Of a stretch of 64,000 nucleotides of DNA, positions 54,377 through 63,130 are shown in pieces. Each line of letters begins with the position of its first letter. Positions within the stretch are counted from its first letter, which is position 1. The stretch spans positions 1 to 64,000 of the forward strand of contig JAUVXJ010000016.1 of NCBI GenBank assembly GCA_030603665.1, written 5' to 3'. The DNA is from Chloroflexota bacterium. Its GTDB lineage: Bacteria > Chloroflexota > Anaerolineae > UBA7937 > B3-Chlor. The notes beneath the pieces were generated by a model, which searched no databases, was not told the DNA's origin, and saw only the letters and a program-made list of their open reading frames with translations. Made by a program: the position numbers and the translations under genes.

Positions 54377-55624
54377 ATGTCTGAGAAGAAGTTGCTGCGC
54401 AAGCGTATAGAGGCGTCGAAACAGCTCAACGATCTGATGCGGGACTATTTCTACAGGATGGACCGTGTCTCGAAAGGCGAGGAGGAGGGGAAGATCGCGT
54501 GGTGTACCAGCGTGGGTCCCGCGGAGCTGCTGAGCGCATTCGGATTCCAGATACACTACCCCGAGAACCATGGAGCGATGCTGGGCTCCACCCGGCTGGC
54601 CATGGAGTACATACCGGTGGCCAACGCCATGGGCTACTCGCCCGAGATTTGCTCCTACCTTACCAGCGACGTGGGCAGCTATCTCAAAGGAGAGACGCCT
54701 CTCTCCAAGGCCTATCCGGGCATCGAGAGCGTGCCCAGGCCCGACGTACTGGCCTACAACACCAACCAGTGCCGAGATGTTAGGGAGTGGTTAGAGTACT
54801 ATGCAAAGGAGTTCGATGTGCCGGTGGTTGGTATCAACCCTCCACACGGCATGGCGGAGGTCTTGCCTGGCCACATCGACGACGTAGTACAGCAGTTGAA
54901 GGATCTAATCCCCACGTTGGAGAAGGCGAGCGGTGAGACGTTCGACATAGACAGGTTCAGGGAGAGCATGCGTCTCTCGCGGGAGTGTAGCGAGCTTTGG
55001 GGAGACGTGCTCGGCCTGGCGCAGAATGTGCCGTCCCCTTGGACCTTCTTCGACGGCTGCATTCACATGGGGCCGGCCGTCTGTCTGCGAGCCACCCAGG
55101 AGCCAATAGACTACTATCGAGCGCTCAAGGAAGAGCTGGAGCAAAGGGTCGCAGATGGAGTAGCCGCTGTCGAGGGTGAGCATCTCCGCATCTACTGGGA
55201 GGGGATGCCCATCTGGGGCAAGCTGCGGGCCTTGTCGGAGCAGTTCTCTGAACTGAACGCCTGCGTGGTCGTGTCAACCTACTGCAATAGCTGGATCTTC
55301 AGCGCTTTCGATGAGACGAGGCCCTTCGAGAGCATGGCACAGGCCTACACCGAGCTTTTCATCAATCGCAGTGAGCCACACAAACAAACCCACATGGAGC
55401 GGATGGTCAGGGAATACAAGGTTGACGGGATAGTATTCCACGATGCCAAGACCTGCCCCAACAACTCCAATTCCAGGTATGGCATGCCTCAGAGGTTGGA
55501 GGAGGAACTGGGGATTCCCACACTCGTCATCGATGCAGACCTCAACGACCTGCGGATGTACTCTGAAGAAACCACCAGGACCAATATCGAGGCCTTCATC
55601 GAACAGTTGGAAGAGAACAAGTAG
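54377..55624 (+). CDS. Benzoyl-CoA reductase / 2-hydroxyacyl-CoA dehydratase type subunit (BcrB/BcrC/HgdB family)
   Basis: The product has 415 residues. Family features are KIAWCTSVGPAELLSAFGF (Cys43), YPENHGAMLG, GYSPEICSYLTSDVG (Cys92), YNTNQCRD (Cys132), TFFDGCIHMGP and HDAKTCPNNSN. The Cys residues can bind a [4Fe-4S] cluster. Subunits of this family bind the acyl-CoA and are reduced one electron at a time by an ATP-driven activase. It is followed after 22 bases by that activase and then by had, so ring reduction of benzoyl-CoA is the best guess. Whether it is BcrB-like or BcrC-like is not certain. Alternatives are a 2-hydroxyacyl-CoA dehydratase or a single-subunit double-cubane-cluster protein. 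Confidence 0.8.
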   Translation: MSEKKLLRKRIEASKQLNDLMRDYFYRMDRVSKGEEEGKIAWCTSVGPAELLSAFGFQIHYPENHGAMLGSTRLAMEYIPVANAMGYSPEICSYLTSDVGSYLKGETPLSKAYPGIESVPRPDVLAYNTNQCRDVREWLEYYAKEFDVPVVGINPPHGMAEVLPGHIDDVVQQLKDLIPTLEKASGETFDIDRFRESMRLSRECSELWGDVLGLAQNVPSPWTFFDGCIHMGPAVCLRATQEPIDYYRALKEELEQRVADGVAAVEGEHLRIYWEGMPIWGKLRALSEQFSELNACVVVSTYCNSWIFSAFDETRPFESMAQAYTELFINRSEPHKQTHMERMVREYKVDGIVFHDAKTCPNNSNSRYGMPQRLEEELGIPTLVIDADLNDLRMYSEETTRTNIEAFIEQLEENK

Positions 55625-55646
55625 ATCCTGTGCAAGGAGAGCTAGG

Positions 55647-56468
55647 CTGAACGCGAGGTACTTCGGCGGCCTCGATTGCGGAACTACTACGACCAAGGCC
55701 GTAATCATAGATGAGGCGCGGTCCATCCTGGGCAGTCACGTGCGCCGGTCGGGCGCCAATCTTCTGGGGTCCGCCGAGACGGCACTGATGGAGGCACTGA
55801 AGCTTGCCGGGCTACAGAGGGAGGACGTGGGATCGGTGGTGGCCACCGGTTTTGGCCGGCGTAGCGTATCCTTCGCGGGGTCGATCAAGACCGAGATCAG
55901 TTGCCATTCCACGGGTTGCCATTACTACTACCCCGAGGAGATCACCGTGATAGACATCGGTGGTCAGGACAACAAGGTGGTGAAGTTGAATGCCTCGGGC
56001 CGAAAGACCAGCTTCAAGATGAACCGCAAGTGCGCGGCCGGCACCGGGGCTTTCCTGGAAGAGATGGCTTACAAGCTGGACGTCCCCATGAGCGAGCTGG
56101 AGGGTCTGGCAAGGAAGTCAGCCACAGGGACGGAGTTGGGCAGCTTCTGCACGGTGTTCACGGCCACCGAAGTCCTTGATAGGATCAGGGGTGGAGAGCA
56201 GCTGGAGGATATCATCAGAGGCCTGTTCAATTCCGTGGCCAAGCGCATCTTGGAGATGGATAGGCTGACGGGTCGAGTGATCATCAGTGGGGGGGTAGTG
56301 GCCCACAACCCCATTGTGGCCGAGATCATCAGCGAGCGGGCCGGTGTGAACGTGGAGATCGCGCCGCATCCTCAGGAGATGGGAGCTTTTGGAGCGGCGC
56401 TGTACGCGGCGGAATCGCAAACAATTCAACATCAAGAAGACAACCAATTATCAGTAGCTAGGAGGTAA
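55647..56468 (+). CDS. ATP-dependent activase of the BcrA/BcrD/HgdC family (CTG start)
   Basis: The product has 273 residues. ASKHA phosphate loops are GGLDCGTTTTKA and VIDIGGQDNK. The two cluster Cys of the family are Cys129 in NRKCAAGTGAFLEE and Cys168 in GSFCTVFTATEV. The dimer holds one [4Fe-4S] cluster and uses ATP hydrolysis to inject low-potential electrons into the partner enzyme. The start is taken as CTG at 55647, because AAGGAG lies 7 bases before it and no ATG, GTG or TTG is well placed. Length and short form fit BcrD or HgdC rather than the longer BcrA. The stop is 7 bases before had. Confidence 0.85.
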   Translation: MNARYFGGLDCGTTTTKAVIIDEARSILGSHVRRSGANLLGSAETALMEALKLAGLQREDVGSVVATGFGRRSVSFAGSIKTEISCHSTGCHYYYPEEITVIDIGGQDNKVVKLNASGRKTSFKMNRKCAAGTGAFLEEMAYKLDVPMSELEGLARKSATGTELGSFCTVFTATEVLDRIRGGEQLEDIIRGLFNSVAKRILEMDRLTGRVIISGGVVAHNPIVAEIISERAGVNVEIAPHPQEMGAFGAALYAAESQTIQHQEDNQLSVARR

Positions 56469-56475
56469 GGAGCGA

Positions 56476-57585
56476 ATGACGACAGTGCCGGACAAGATTC
56501 AGACCTGGCAAATGGTGCAGCCCACCGTGAAGGACAGAGAGACAGGGGAGATCACGCCTGGCAAACTGGAGAGGACGAGTATCCCGGTTCCCGAGTTGCA
56601 GCCAGGCGAGGTGTTGGTAGAGATCGCCGGGTGTGGCGTATGTCACACCGACCTGGGCTATTTCTACGACGGCGTCCCCACGGTCACCAAGGCGCCGCTG
56701 ACGTTGGGCCACGAGATCAGCGGCGTGGTAGTGGCTGGCGAGAAGGATTGGATTGGCAAGGAGGTGATCATTCCTGCTGTCATGCCCTGCCGGAGCTGCC
56801 CGATCTGCGACATGGACCGCGGCAATAGGTGTCTGGCGCAGAAGATGCCGGGCAATAGCCTGGATATCTACGGTGGCTTCTCGAGCCACATCCCGGTCCC
56901 GGCTGAGGATCTGTGCCTGGTCGAAGACCGGAAGGGTATGCCGCTGGAGTGGCTGGCTGTGGTCGCAGACGCGGTGACGAGCCCTTATCAGGCTGCGGTT
57001 CGTGCGGATGTGCAGGAAGGTGACAGGTGCATTGTCCTGGGAGTGACTGGCGGCCTCGGTGTGTTCATGTCGCAAGTCCTGAAGGCGATGGGAGCAGAGG
57101 TCGTTGTCGGCATCGCCCGTCATCCCGACAAGCTGGAGAGGGCGCTGGAGTTCGGGACAGACTACGTGATCAACTCTACCGACAAGAGCCCCAAAGACAT
57201 CCGCAATGAGTTCCGTGGCCTCTGCAAGGAGAACGGGCTGCCCTCCAACTGGGGTTGGAAGATTTTCGAGCTGACTGGAGCCAAGCCCGCCCAGGATATC
57301 GCTCTTGCACTTCTCGGCTTCGTCGGCAAGCTGGTGTGGGTGGGATTCTCGATCAACAAGAACGAGTACTCGCTGTCCCGTCTGATGGCCTTTGATGCCG
57401 AGATCATCGGCTCCTGGGGATGCCTGCCGGAGTACTACCCCACGGTCCTGGAGATGGTACTGGATGGCCGGGTGCAGCTGGAACCTTTCGTCGAGACTCG
57501 CCCCATGAGCCAGATTGAAGCCGTGTTCGAGGAGGCTCACAGCACGACTCTGATGCGGAGGATCGTTCTGACACCGGACTTCTAG
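56476..57585 (+). CDS. had: 6-hydroxycyclohex-1-ene-1-carbonyl-CoA dehydrogenase
   Basis: The product has 369 residues of the zinc alcohol-dehydrogenase family. The N-terminus (IQTWQMVQPTVKDRETGE) and GVCHTDLGYFYDGVPTVTK are as in known Had/BamQ enzymes. The catalytic zinc site includes Cys56 and His79. Structural zinc Cys are 105, 108, 111 and 119. The NAD fold is at about 185-215 (VLGVTGGLGVFMSQV). It oxidises 6-hydroxycyclohex-1-ene-1-carbonyl-CoA to the 6-oxo compound, the substrate of Oah. AGGAGG before the ATG overlaps the end of the activase gene, so they are cotranscribed. Confidence 0.92.
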   Translation: MTTVPDKIQTWQMVQPTVKDRETGEITPGKLERTSIPVPELQPGEVLVEIAGCGVCHTDLGYFYDGVPTVTKAPLTLGHEISGVVVAGEKDWIGKEVIIPAVMPCRSCPICDMDRGNRCLAQKMPGNSLDIYGGFSSHIPVPAEDLCLVEDRKGMPLEWLAVVADAVTSPYQAAVRADVQEGDRCIVLGVTGGLGVFMSQVLKAMGAEVVVGIARHPDKLERALEFGTDYVINSTDKSPKDIRNEFRGLCKENGLPSNWGWKIFELTGAKPAQDIALALLGFVGKLVWVGFSINKNEYSLSRLMAFDAEIIGSWGCLPEYYPTVLEMVLDGRVQLEPFVETRPMSQIEAVFEEAHSTTLMRRIVLTPDF

Positions 57586-57612
57586 AGCGGCGCTCTGCAA
57601 AGCGAGGAGCAC

Positions 57613-57641
57613 TTGAAAAAGGGTAGGGCGTGGTGTATAAT
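57613..57641 (+). promoter_or_regulatory. Promoter for the Liv-type transporter operon
   Basis: TTGAAA (57613-57618, 5 of 6), 17-bp spacer, TATAAT (57636-57641). The leader to the lipoprotein start is about 184 bases with no recognised riboswitch. Confidence 0.78.
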
Positions 57642-57831
57642 CCGCCCGCAATCCCTGCGGACGATACCGTAACTGGTAGGAATGTGGGGCAAGTTTCAAG
57701 ACTAGCTGGTTGCTAAGTCCGTTGTGGGAGGCGTCATTGTATGGAAAGGAGGTGGCGGAGCGGGAAGCAGACAACACTGGCAAGAATTGGGTAGGTCGAA
57801 TTGTCGTGCTGATCACAAAGGAGGGAAAGAA

Positions 57832-59127
57832 GTGAAGAAGATCGCCTTTGCCGCACTGACCATGATCGCCCTGTTGGCGCTGATCGTCTCGGGTTGCGGG
57901 GCGCCTGCGCCGCCTCCGGAGCCGACCACGCCTCCACCTCCCCCGGAGGACACGCCGGTTCCCGAGCCCACGGAGCCGCCGCCACCGGTGGAGGGAACAC
58001 CGTACAAGCTGGGCTTCTGTGCTGCTGCGACGGGTGGTGGGTCCAGTCTGGGTATGCCCGAGCGCAACACCGCAGAGATGATCAAGGCGCAGTTGGAAGA
58101 GGCCGGTGGTGTCGTTGGCCCTGACGGCCTTCCCCACGCCGTAGAGATGATCATCTACGACACCGAGAGCACGCCGGACGTTGCATCCAGCGTGGTCACC
58201 CGGTTGATCGAGGAAGATGAGGTGGATGCCATCGTTTGTGGCACCCTGAGCGGCAACAGCCTAGCCATAGTGCCGCTGATAGAGGAGGCCGAGGTTCCGC
58301 TTGTGTCCATGGCTTCGGCCCGCTCCATCATCATGAACCCCGAGACCGGCGAGACCTACGAGTGGGCCTTCAAGACACCGCAGGAGAACTTCCACTCCGG
58401 CATCTGGCAGGCTGAGTATGCGGAGGCCATGGGCTGGACGACGGTGTGCGACCTGTACGAGAACACCGGCTACGGCCAGGACTGCCTCGCTCAGACGACT
58501 GCCGCCATGGAGGAGAAGGGCATCGAAGTGGTGTACACTGACAGCTTCGAGCGGACGGACACCGAGTTCCCGCAAATGGCTGGCGTCACAGGAGCCGGCT
58601 GCGATGCCTTGATCGTGGGGAGCATTCCCCCTGGAGCTTCCATGGCGACGGTGGCCTCTCGAGAGGTTGCGCCGGACTTGCCGGTGGTCCAGGGACACGG
58701 CGTCTGCAACTTCACCTACATCGAGCTGGCTGGCGACGCCGCTGAGGGTGTGGTGTTCCCGTGCGGCAAGCTGATGTTCGCCGACCTGCTGGCTGACGAC
58801 GACCCGCAGAAGGAGTTCTTGCTCCAGTACATCGCGGACTACACCGAGTTCACCAACGGTGAGCCCATCGACACCTTCGGTGGCCACGCGATGGACGCTC
58901 TGACCTGGGTTGTCGAGGCCATGGGGAGCCTGGAGGAAGGGCTCACCCTGGAGGAGAGAAGGGCTGCCGTCCGGGATTACATCGAGACCGAGATCACGGA
59001 TTGGCCCGGGACTGGCGGCGTGTTCAACATCACTCCGAACGATCACTTGGGGCTGCCGTATACGGCTCTAGGGTTCGTGAAAGTGGAGGGTGGTACCTGG
59101 GAGTACTTCCCGCCCGAGGAGTGGTAG
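57832..59127 (+). CDS. livK: ABC transporter substrate-binding lipoprotein (LivK type)
   Basis: The product has 431 residues. The GTG at 57832 (AAAGGAGGG upstream) gives a clean signal peptide and lipobox LIVSGC. A longer frame from 57724 adds an unlikely extension. A Pro/Glu-rich linker (about 25-55) follows the lipid anchor and then a periplasmic-binding type I fold (AAATGGGSSLGMPERNTAEM, VIVGSIPPGASMA). Proteins of this type bring branched-chain amino acids, amides or aromatic acids to LivHMGF. The aromatic-degradation context favours an aromatic carboxylate. Confidence 0.85.
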   Translation: MKKIAFAALTMIALLALIVSGCGAPAPPPEPTTPPPPPEDTPVPEPTEPPPPVEGTPYKLGFCAAATGGGSSLGMPERNTAEMIKAQLEEAGGVVGPDGLPHAVEMIIYDTESTPDVASSVVTRLIEEDEVDAIVCGTLSGNSLAIVPLIEEAEVPLVSMASARSIIMNPETGETYEWAFKTPQENFHSGIWQAEYAEAMGWTTVCDLYENTGYGQDCLAQTTAAMEEKGIEVVYTDSFERTDTEFPQMAGVTGAGCDALIVGSIPPGASMATVASREVAPDLPVVQGHGVCNFTYIELAGDAAEGVVFPCGKLMFADLLADDDPQKEFLLQYIADYTEFTNGEPIDTFGGHAMDALTWVVEAMGSLEEGLTLEERRAAVRDYIETEITDWPGTGGVFNITPNDHLGLPYTALGFVKVEGGTWEYFPPEEW

Positions 59128-59140
59128 GAACGTTCTTCAG

Positions 59141-59179
59141 GATGGGGGCCTGGGGCGTGTGCCCCGGCCCCCATCTTTT
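59141..59179 (+). terminator. Strong intrinsic terminator or attenuator after livK
   Basis: GATGGGGGCC (59141-59150) pairs with GGCCCCCATC (59166-59175), with an inner GGGGC/GCCCC and a GTGT loop, followed by TTTT. It would keep livK expression above that of the permease genes. Confidence 0.85.
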
Positions 59180-59208
59180 CCTGGGCAAGCTGGAATCGAG
59201 GAAACACC

Positions 59209-60222
59209 ATGCAGCGACTCTCCCGTAGCAGGTCAGCAAGAATCGCTTCTACAGTGGCTGCCATGCTGGTGCTGGTGGCCATTATTCTGTACCTGGGTCA
59301 CGCAAAGGGCTTCGGGCCCGTCCAGTACGTGCAACTGATACTGGATGGGATCCGCGGCGGGAGCATCTACGCCCTCATCGCACTTGGTTTTGTGGTTGTC
59401 TTCAACGTGACGGGAATCATCAATTTCGCTCAGGGCGGCTTTGTCATGTCCGGGGCCATGCTGGCGGTGTCGTTCAACCAGCTCGCCCTGCCCATAGACC
59501 CCAGGATGAAGCTAGCTCTGGCGGTGATCTTCGGAGTTGTCGTTACGACCATTGTGGGGGCTCTGGTGGAGAGATTGAGCATCTTCCCAGCTCGGCACAG
59601 TCCCATTCTCACCCTGATCATCATCACCGTTGGAGTCTTCATCTTCATGCAGGGTATCGCTCTGCTGATCTGGGGTGCTGATCCCTACTATCTACCTGCC
59701 TTCACGACTCTGGCTCTGGAAGACCACATTATCCGTATTGGCGGTGTGATGATCAAAGCCCAGAGCATCTGGATCTGGGCCACCGTTGCTGTGGTGCTGG
59801 TGGCGCTTGCCTTCTTCTTCGAACGCACGCTTCTGGGGAAGGCGCTACGGGCCTGTTCGATCAACCGCAGGGCTGCCGAACTGATGGGCATCAATCCCAG
59901 CCGCATGTCCTTGATGGCCTTCGCTATGGCTGCTGCCCTGGGTGCCATAGGAGGCATCGTCCTCGCCCCCGCTACGCGACCGATGTATGACATGGGTCTC
60001 AGGCTGGGCCTGAAGGGCTTCGTTGCGGCCATCATGGGGGGCATGATCAGTTCTCCGGGTGCCGTTGTGGGCGGAGTCCTGCTGGGAGTGTTGGAGAACG
60101 TCGGAGCTGGTGTGACCAAGGCTGGCTTCAAGGACATCTTCGCCTTCATCATCCTGATCCTGATTCTCCTTTTCAGGCCGAAGGGCATCATAGGCGGAGG
60201 AGAGCGGGGCGTCGAGGAGTAG
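59209..60222 (+). CDS. livH: ABC transporter permease LivH
   Basis: The product has 337 residues with about eight to nine membrane helices. LivH family marks are GSIYALIALGFVVVFNVTGI with NFAQGG after it, and RRAAELMGINPSRM with an AMAAALGAIGGI cytoplasmic loop. It forms one half of the membrane channel with LivM. It follows the livK terminator and precedes livM by 10 bases. Confidence 0.9.
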   Translation: MQRLSRSRSARIASTVAAMLVLVAIILYLGHAKGFGPVQYVQLILDGIRGGSIYALIALGFVVVFNVTGIINFAQGGFVMSGAMLAVSFNQLALPIDPRMKLALAVIFGVVVTTIVGALVERLSIFPARHSPILTLIIITVGVFIFMQGIALLIWGADPYYLPAFTTLALEDHIIRIGGVMIKAQSIWIWATVAVVLVALAFFFERTLLGKALRACSINRRAAELMGINPSRMSLMAFAMAAALGAIGGIVLAPATRPMYDMGLRLGLKGFVAAIMGGMISSPGAVVGGVLLGVLENVGAGVTKAGFKDIFAFIILILILLFRPKGIIGGGERGVEE

Positions 60223-60232
60223 CGGGAGGTAG

Positions 60233-61372
60233 ATGGGGATGCAGAAGGACGGCTGGAGACGCCACCAGGTCAGCATCGGCATAGGGGTGTTCGCCATCAT
60301 AATCATCATGCTAGGCTGGATCGAGACTGTGCAACCGGGGGGTTTCAAGTTCGCGGACATCACCGGGGGCATAGTCACTTTTGACACCTTGGTCCGCGTG
60401 GGCATCCTGACCATTGTCGTGGTAGGGCTCAACCTGTTGATGGGTCATGCGGGACAGATCTCTTTGGGTCAAGCTGGCTTCTACGCCATAGGTGCGTATG
60501 TCTCGGCGATCATGACCACCAGGGCGGTGAATCGAGGCATCAACGTTTTCTTTCCGGGCGCGGTTCCCCAGGATTGGTGGTGGTGGCCCTGGCTGATGAT
60601 TCTGGCTGGAATGGTGATCACGGGGACCATCGCCTATCTCATCGGCAAGCCTATCCTAAGGCTCAAGGGACACTATTTGGCCATGGGCACCCTGGGCGTA
60701 GGCCTCATCATCTATATTCTCTTCAGGGAAGGCAGCACATTCACGGGCGCTTTCGACGGCATCGCCAGTGTTCCTCGTTTGGCCATCGGCAGCTTCGAGA
60801 TCTGGCCCAGGGAGAGGTACTATTTCCTAGTTTGGGCTGTGGCCTTGACTGTGATGTGGCTCTCACTGAATCTCGTGAACTCGCGAGTGGGCCGTGCCTT
60901 GCGCGCCATCGAAGGGAGCGAGTTGGCGGCCCAAACCATGGGCGTGGATATCGAGAAGTTCAAACTGCAGGTGTTCGTCCTGAGCACAGTCTTCGCCAGC
61001 ATCGCTGGGAGCCTGTACGCTCACTATCAGACACTGGTCAACCCGGCGCCTTTCGGGTTCGTAGGATCTCTCGACCTGGTCATCATGGCCGCGTTGGGAG
61101 GGTTGGCCAGCATCTGGGGAGCTCCCTTTGGGGTTGCGATCATCTTCGTGATCAAGGAAGTACTGCGCACGAGACTCCACGATTTTCTGCACGGCGCGGG
61201 CGGCGAACACGAGATCATCGTTTTTGGAGCCCTGCTGGTGTTGATCATGATCTTCATGCCCAAAGGCCTGAGCTATGGTGTGACAAGGGCGGTTGCCTGG
61301 TTTGGGGAGCAATGGCTTGCCCGTCGAGGAGACGGAGAAGACATCGAATCTCAAGTTGGGCAAGTAGCCTGA
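60233..61372 (+). CDS. livM: ABC transporter permease LivM
   Basis: The product has 379 residues with about nine membrane helices. LivM marks are GLNLLMGHAGQISLGQAGFY and GRALRAIEGSELAAQTMGVD followed by LAGSLYAHY-like ASIAGSLYAHYQTLVNP. It pairs with LivH. It is 10 bases after livH and 71 bases before livG. Confidence 0.9.
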   Translation: MGMQKDGWRRHQVSIGIGVFAIIIIMLGWIETVQPGGFKFADITGGIVTFDTLVRVGILTIVVVGLNLLMGHAGQISLGQAGFYAIGAYVSAIMTTRAVNRGINVFFPGAVPQDWWWWPWLMILAGMVITGTIAYLIGKPILRLKGHYLAMGTLGVGLIIYILFREGSTFTGAFDGIASVPRLAIGSFEIWPRERYYFLVWAVALTVMWLSLNLVNSRVGRALRAIEGSELAAQTMGVDIEKFKLQVFVLSTVFASIAGSLYAHYQTLVNPAPFGFVGSLDLVIMAALGGLASIWGAPFGVAIIFVIKEVLRTRLHDFLHGAGGEHEIIVFGALLVLIMIFMPKGLSYGVTRAVAWFGEQWLARRGDGEDIESQVGQVA

Positions 61373-61443
61373 TGGAAGTTCGATTCTTGCGCAGGCGCTG
61401 GTGAGGTTCGCCTTCACCGACGAGGTGTGTCACGGGGGGAGAG

Positions 61444-62226
61444 GTGGCTGAGAACGCGATTCTGGCAGTGGGGGGACTGAGAAAGGAGTTCGGCGGTTTG
61501 CTGGCCGTGGACGACGTCTCTTTCGATGTCAAGGATGGCGAGATATTCTCCATCATTGGCCCAAACGGGGCGGGAAAGACCACTATCTTCAATCTCGTCT
61601 CTGGTGTTCTGCCTTCGACGAGCGGCGAGATCAGCTTCGAGGGCAGGGAGATCAACGGCCTGAAACCCCACGTGATTGCGGGCCTGGGTTTGTCCCGAAC
61701 GTTCCAGAACCTGCAGGTCTTCAACAACATGAGCGTGCTGGAGAACGTGATGGTAGGTCGGCACCTCCAGAGCAGGTACGGGATGATCAGCGCGAGCCTG
61801 CGGTTGCCGGGAGGACAGCGAGAAGACAGGGAGATTGCAGGCGCGGCCATGGAGTACTTGGCTTTCGTGGGTCTGGACTCTGAGGCTGCCATGGGTGCCT
61901 CGAGCCTGCCCTTCGGCAGGCAGCGCATGCTGGAGATCGCCCGCGCCATGGCCACGGAGCCGAAGCTGCTGATGCTGGATGAACCGGGAGCTGGCCTAAA
62001 CAGGCCTGAGAAGGAGGCTCTGGAGGATCTGGTGCGCCGGATTCGCGACCGCGGCATCACGGTTGTCCTTGTCGAACATGACATGGCCTTTGTGATGGGC
62101 ATCGCTGAGCGCATAATCGTGCTTGACTATGGTGAGAAGATAGCCGAGGGCACTCCGGACGAGGTGCAGCAGGACCCCAAAGTCATCGCCGCCTATCTCG
62201 GCGATGAGGTGACGCACCTGCTCTGA
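61444..62226 (+). CDS. livG: ABC transporter ATPase LivG
   Basis: The product has 260 residues from a GTG. Walker A GPNGAGKTT (39-47), LSRTFQNLQVFNNMSVLENV, a signature reading SLPFGRQRMLEIARA in place of the usual LSYGQQR, and Walker B LLMLDEPGAGLN. The C-terminal IAEGTPDEVQQDPKVIAAYL is typical for LivG. Confidence 0.9.
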   Translation: MAENAILAVGGLRKEFGGLLAVDDVSFDVKDGEIFSIIGPNGAGKTTIFNLVSGVLPSTSGEISFEGREINGLKPHVIAGLGLSRTFQNLQVFNNMSVLENVMVGRHLQSRYGMISASLRLPGGQREDREIAGAAMEYLAFVGLDSEAAMGASSLPFGRQRMLEIARAMATEPKLLMLDEPGAGLNRPEKEALEDLVRRIRDRGITVVLVEHDMAFVMGIAERIIVLDYGEKIAEGTPDEVQQDPKVIAAYLGDEVTHLL

Positions 62227-62293
62227 GTGGCTTTCAGTGATCGGGCGCCGCGGCCCGTAGTCAGGGCTGCGCTAGACATTGGAGAGGTAGGGG

Positions 62294-63019
62294 ATGCTGC
62301 TGGAGATCAGGGACATCAACACCTACTACGGGAACATCCATGCCTTGAAGGGTGTCTCGCTTCATGTCGACCAGGGGGAGATCGTGGCGGTCATCGGAGG
62401 GAACGGTGCCGGGAAGACGACTCTTCTCAACACCATCTCTGGCGTTATGCATTCCAGAACGGGGGAGATTCTGTTCAAAGATCAGCCGATTAGCAGGCTG
62501 TCTCCTGACAAGGTGGTTCGCGTAGGAATCAGCCAGGTGCCTGAGAGGCGGCAGGTGTTCTCCACCCTGAACGTACTGGACAACTTGTTGTTGGGCGCAT
62601 ATCTCCGCCACGGCAGCGTTGGCAAAGATCAAATCCGGAGGGATCTCGATTTCGTGTTCGAGATCTTCCCCATTCTGAAAGGGCGACAGAAGCAGATGGG
62701 GGGCACACTTTCCGGAGGAGAGCAGCAGATGCTGGCCGTGGGTAGAGGACTAATGGCCAAGCCAGAACTCCTGCTGCTAGATGAGCCTTCGCTGGGACTG
62801 GCCCCGTTGCTGGTCCGGGAGATATTCAGGGTTGCTGGCGAACTGCGGGAGCACGGAACCACAATCCTGTTGGTGGAGCAGAACGCGAGAGCTGCACTGC
62901 ATCTGGCTGACCGGGGCTATGTGATGGAGACGGGCGAGGTTGTCCTGGAGGGGCGGTCAGAGGAACTGCTGGGCGACGAGCGCGTGCAGGAGGCGTATCT
63001 GGGGGCCGTGGGATCTTGA
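62294..63019 (+). CDS. livF: ABC transporter ATPase LivF
   Basis: The product has 241 residues. Walker A GGNGAGKTT (35-43), PERRQVFSTLNVLDNLLLG, signature TLSGGEQQMLAVGRGL and Walker B LLLLDEPSLGLAP. It forms the ATPase pair with LivG. Last gene of the transporter operon. Confidence 0.92.
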   Translation: MLLEIRDINTYYGNIHALKGVSLHVDQGEIVAVIGGNGAGKTTLLNTISGVMHSRTGEILFKDQPISRLSPDKVVRVGISQVPERRQVFSTLNVLDNLLLGAYLRHGSVGKDQIRRDLDFVFEIFPILKGRQKQMGGTLSGGEQQMLAVGRGLMAKPELLLLDEPSLGLAPLLVREIFRVAGELREHGTTILLVEQNARAALHLADRGYVMETGEVVLEGRSEELLGDERVQEAYLGAVGS

Positions 63020-63070
63020 GGGGCCTGGAGACAACCCCTTCGAGGTGTTGTGTGATGCTGGTTGTTCGGA

Positions 63071-63098
63071 ACGTGCCGCCAATGGCTTGGCGGCACGT
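63071..63098 (+). terminator. 12-bp perfect hairpin between livF and iorA
   Basis: ACGTGCCGCCAA (63071-63082) pairs exactly with TTGGCGGCACGT (63087-63098) around TGGC. No T-tract follows, and the iorA ATG is only 32 bases downstream. It may be a transcription end, an attenuator or an operator. Confidence 0.6.
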
Positions 63099-63130
63099 GT
63101 GAGAGCTGTAGTAGGGAATGGAGGTTTCCG

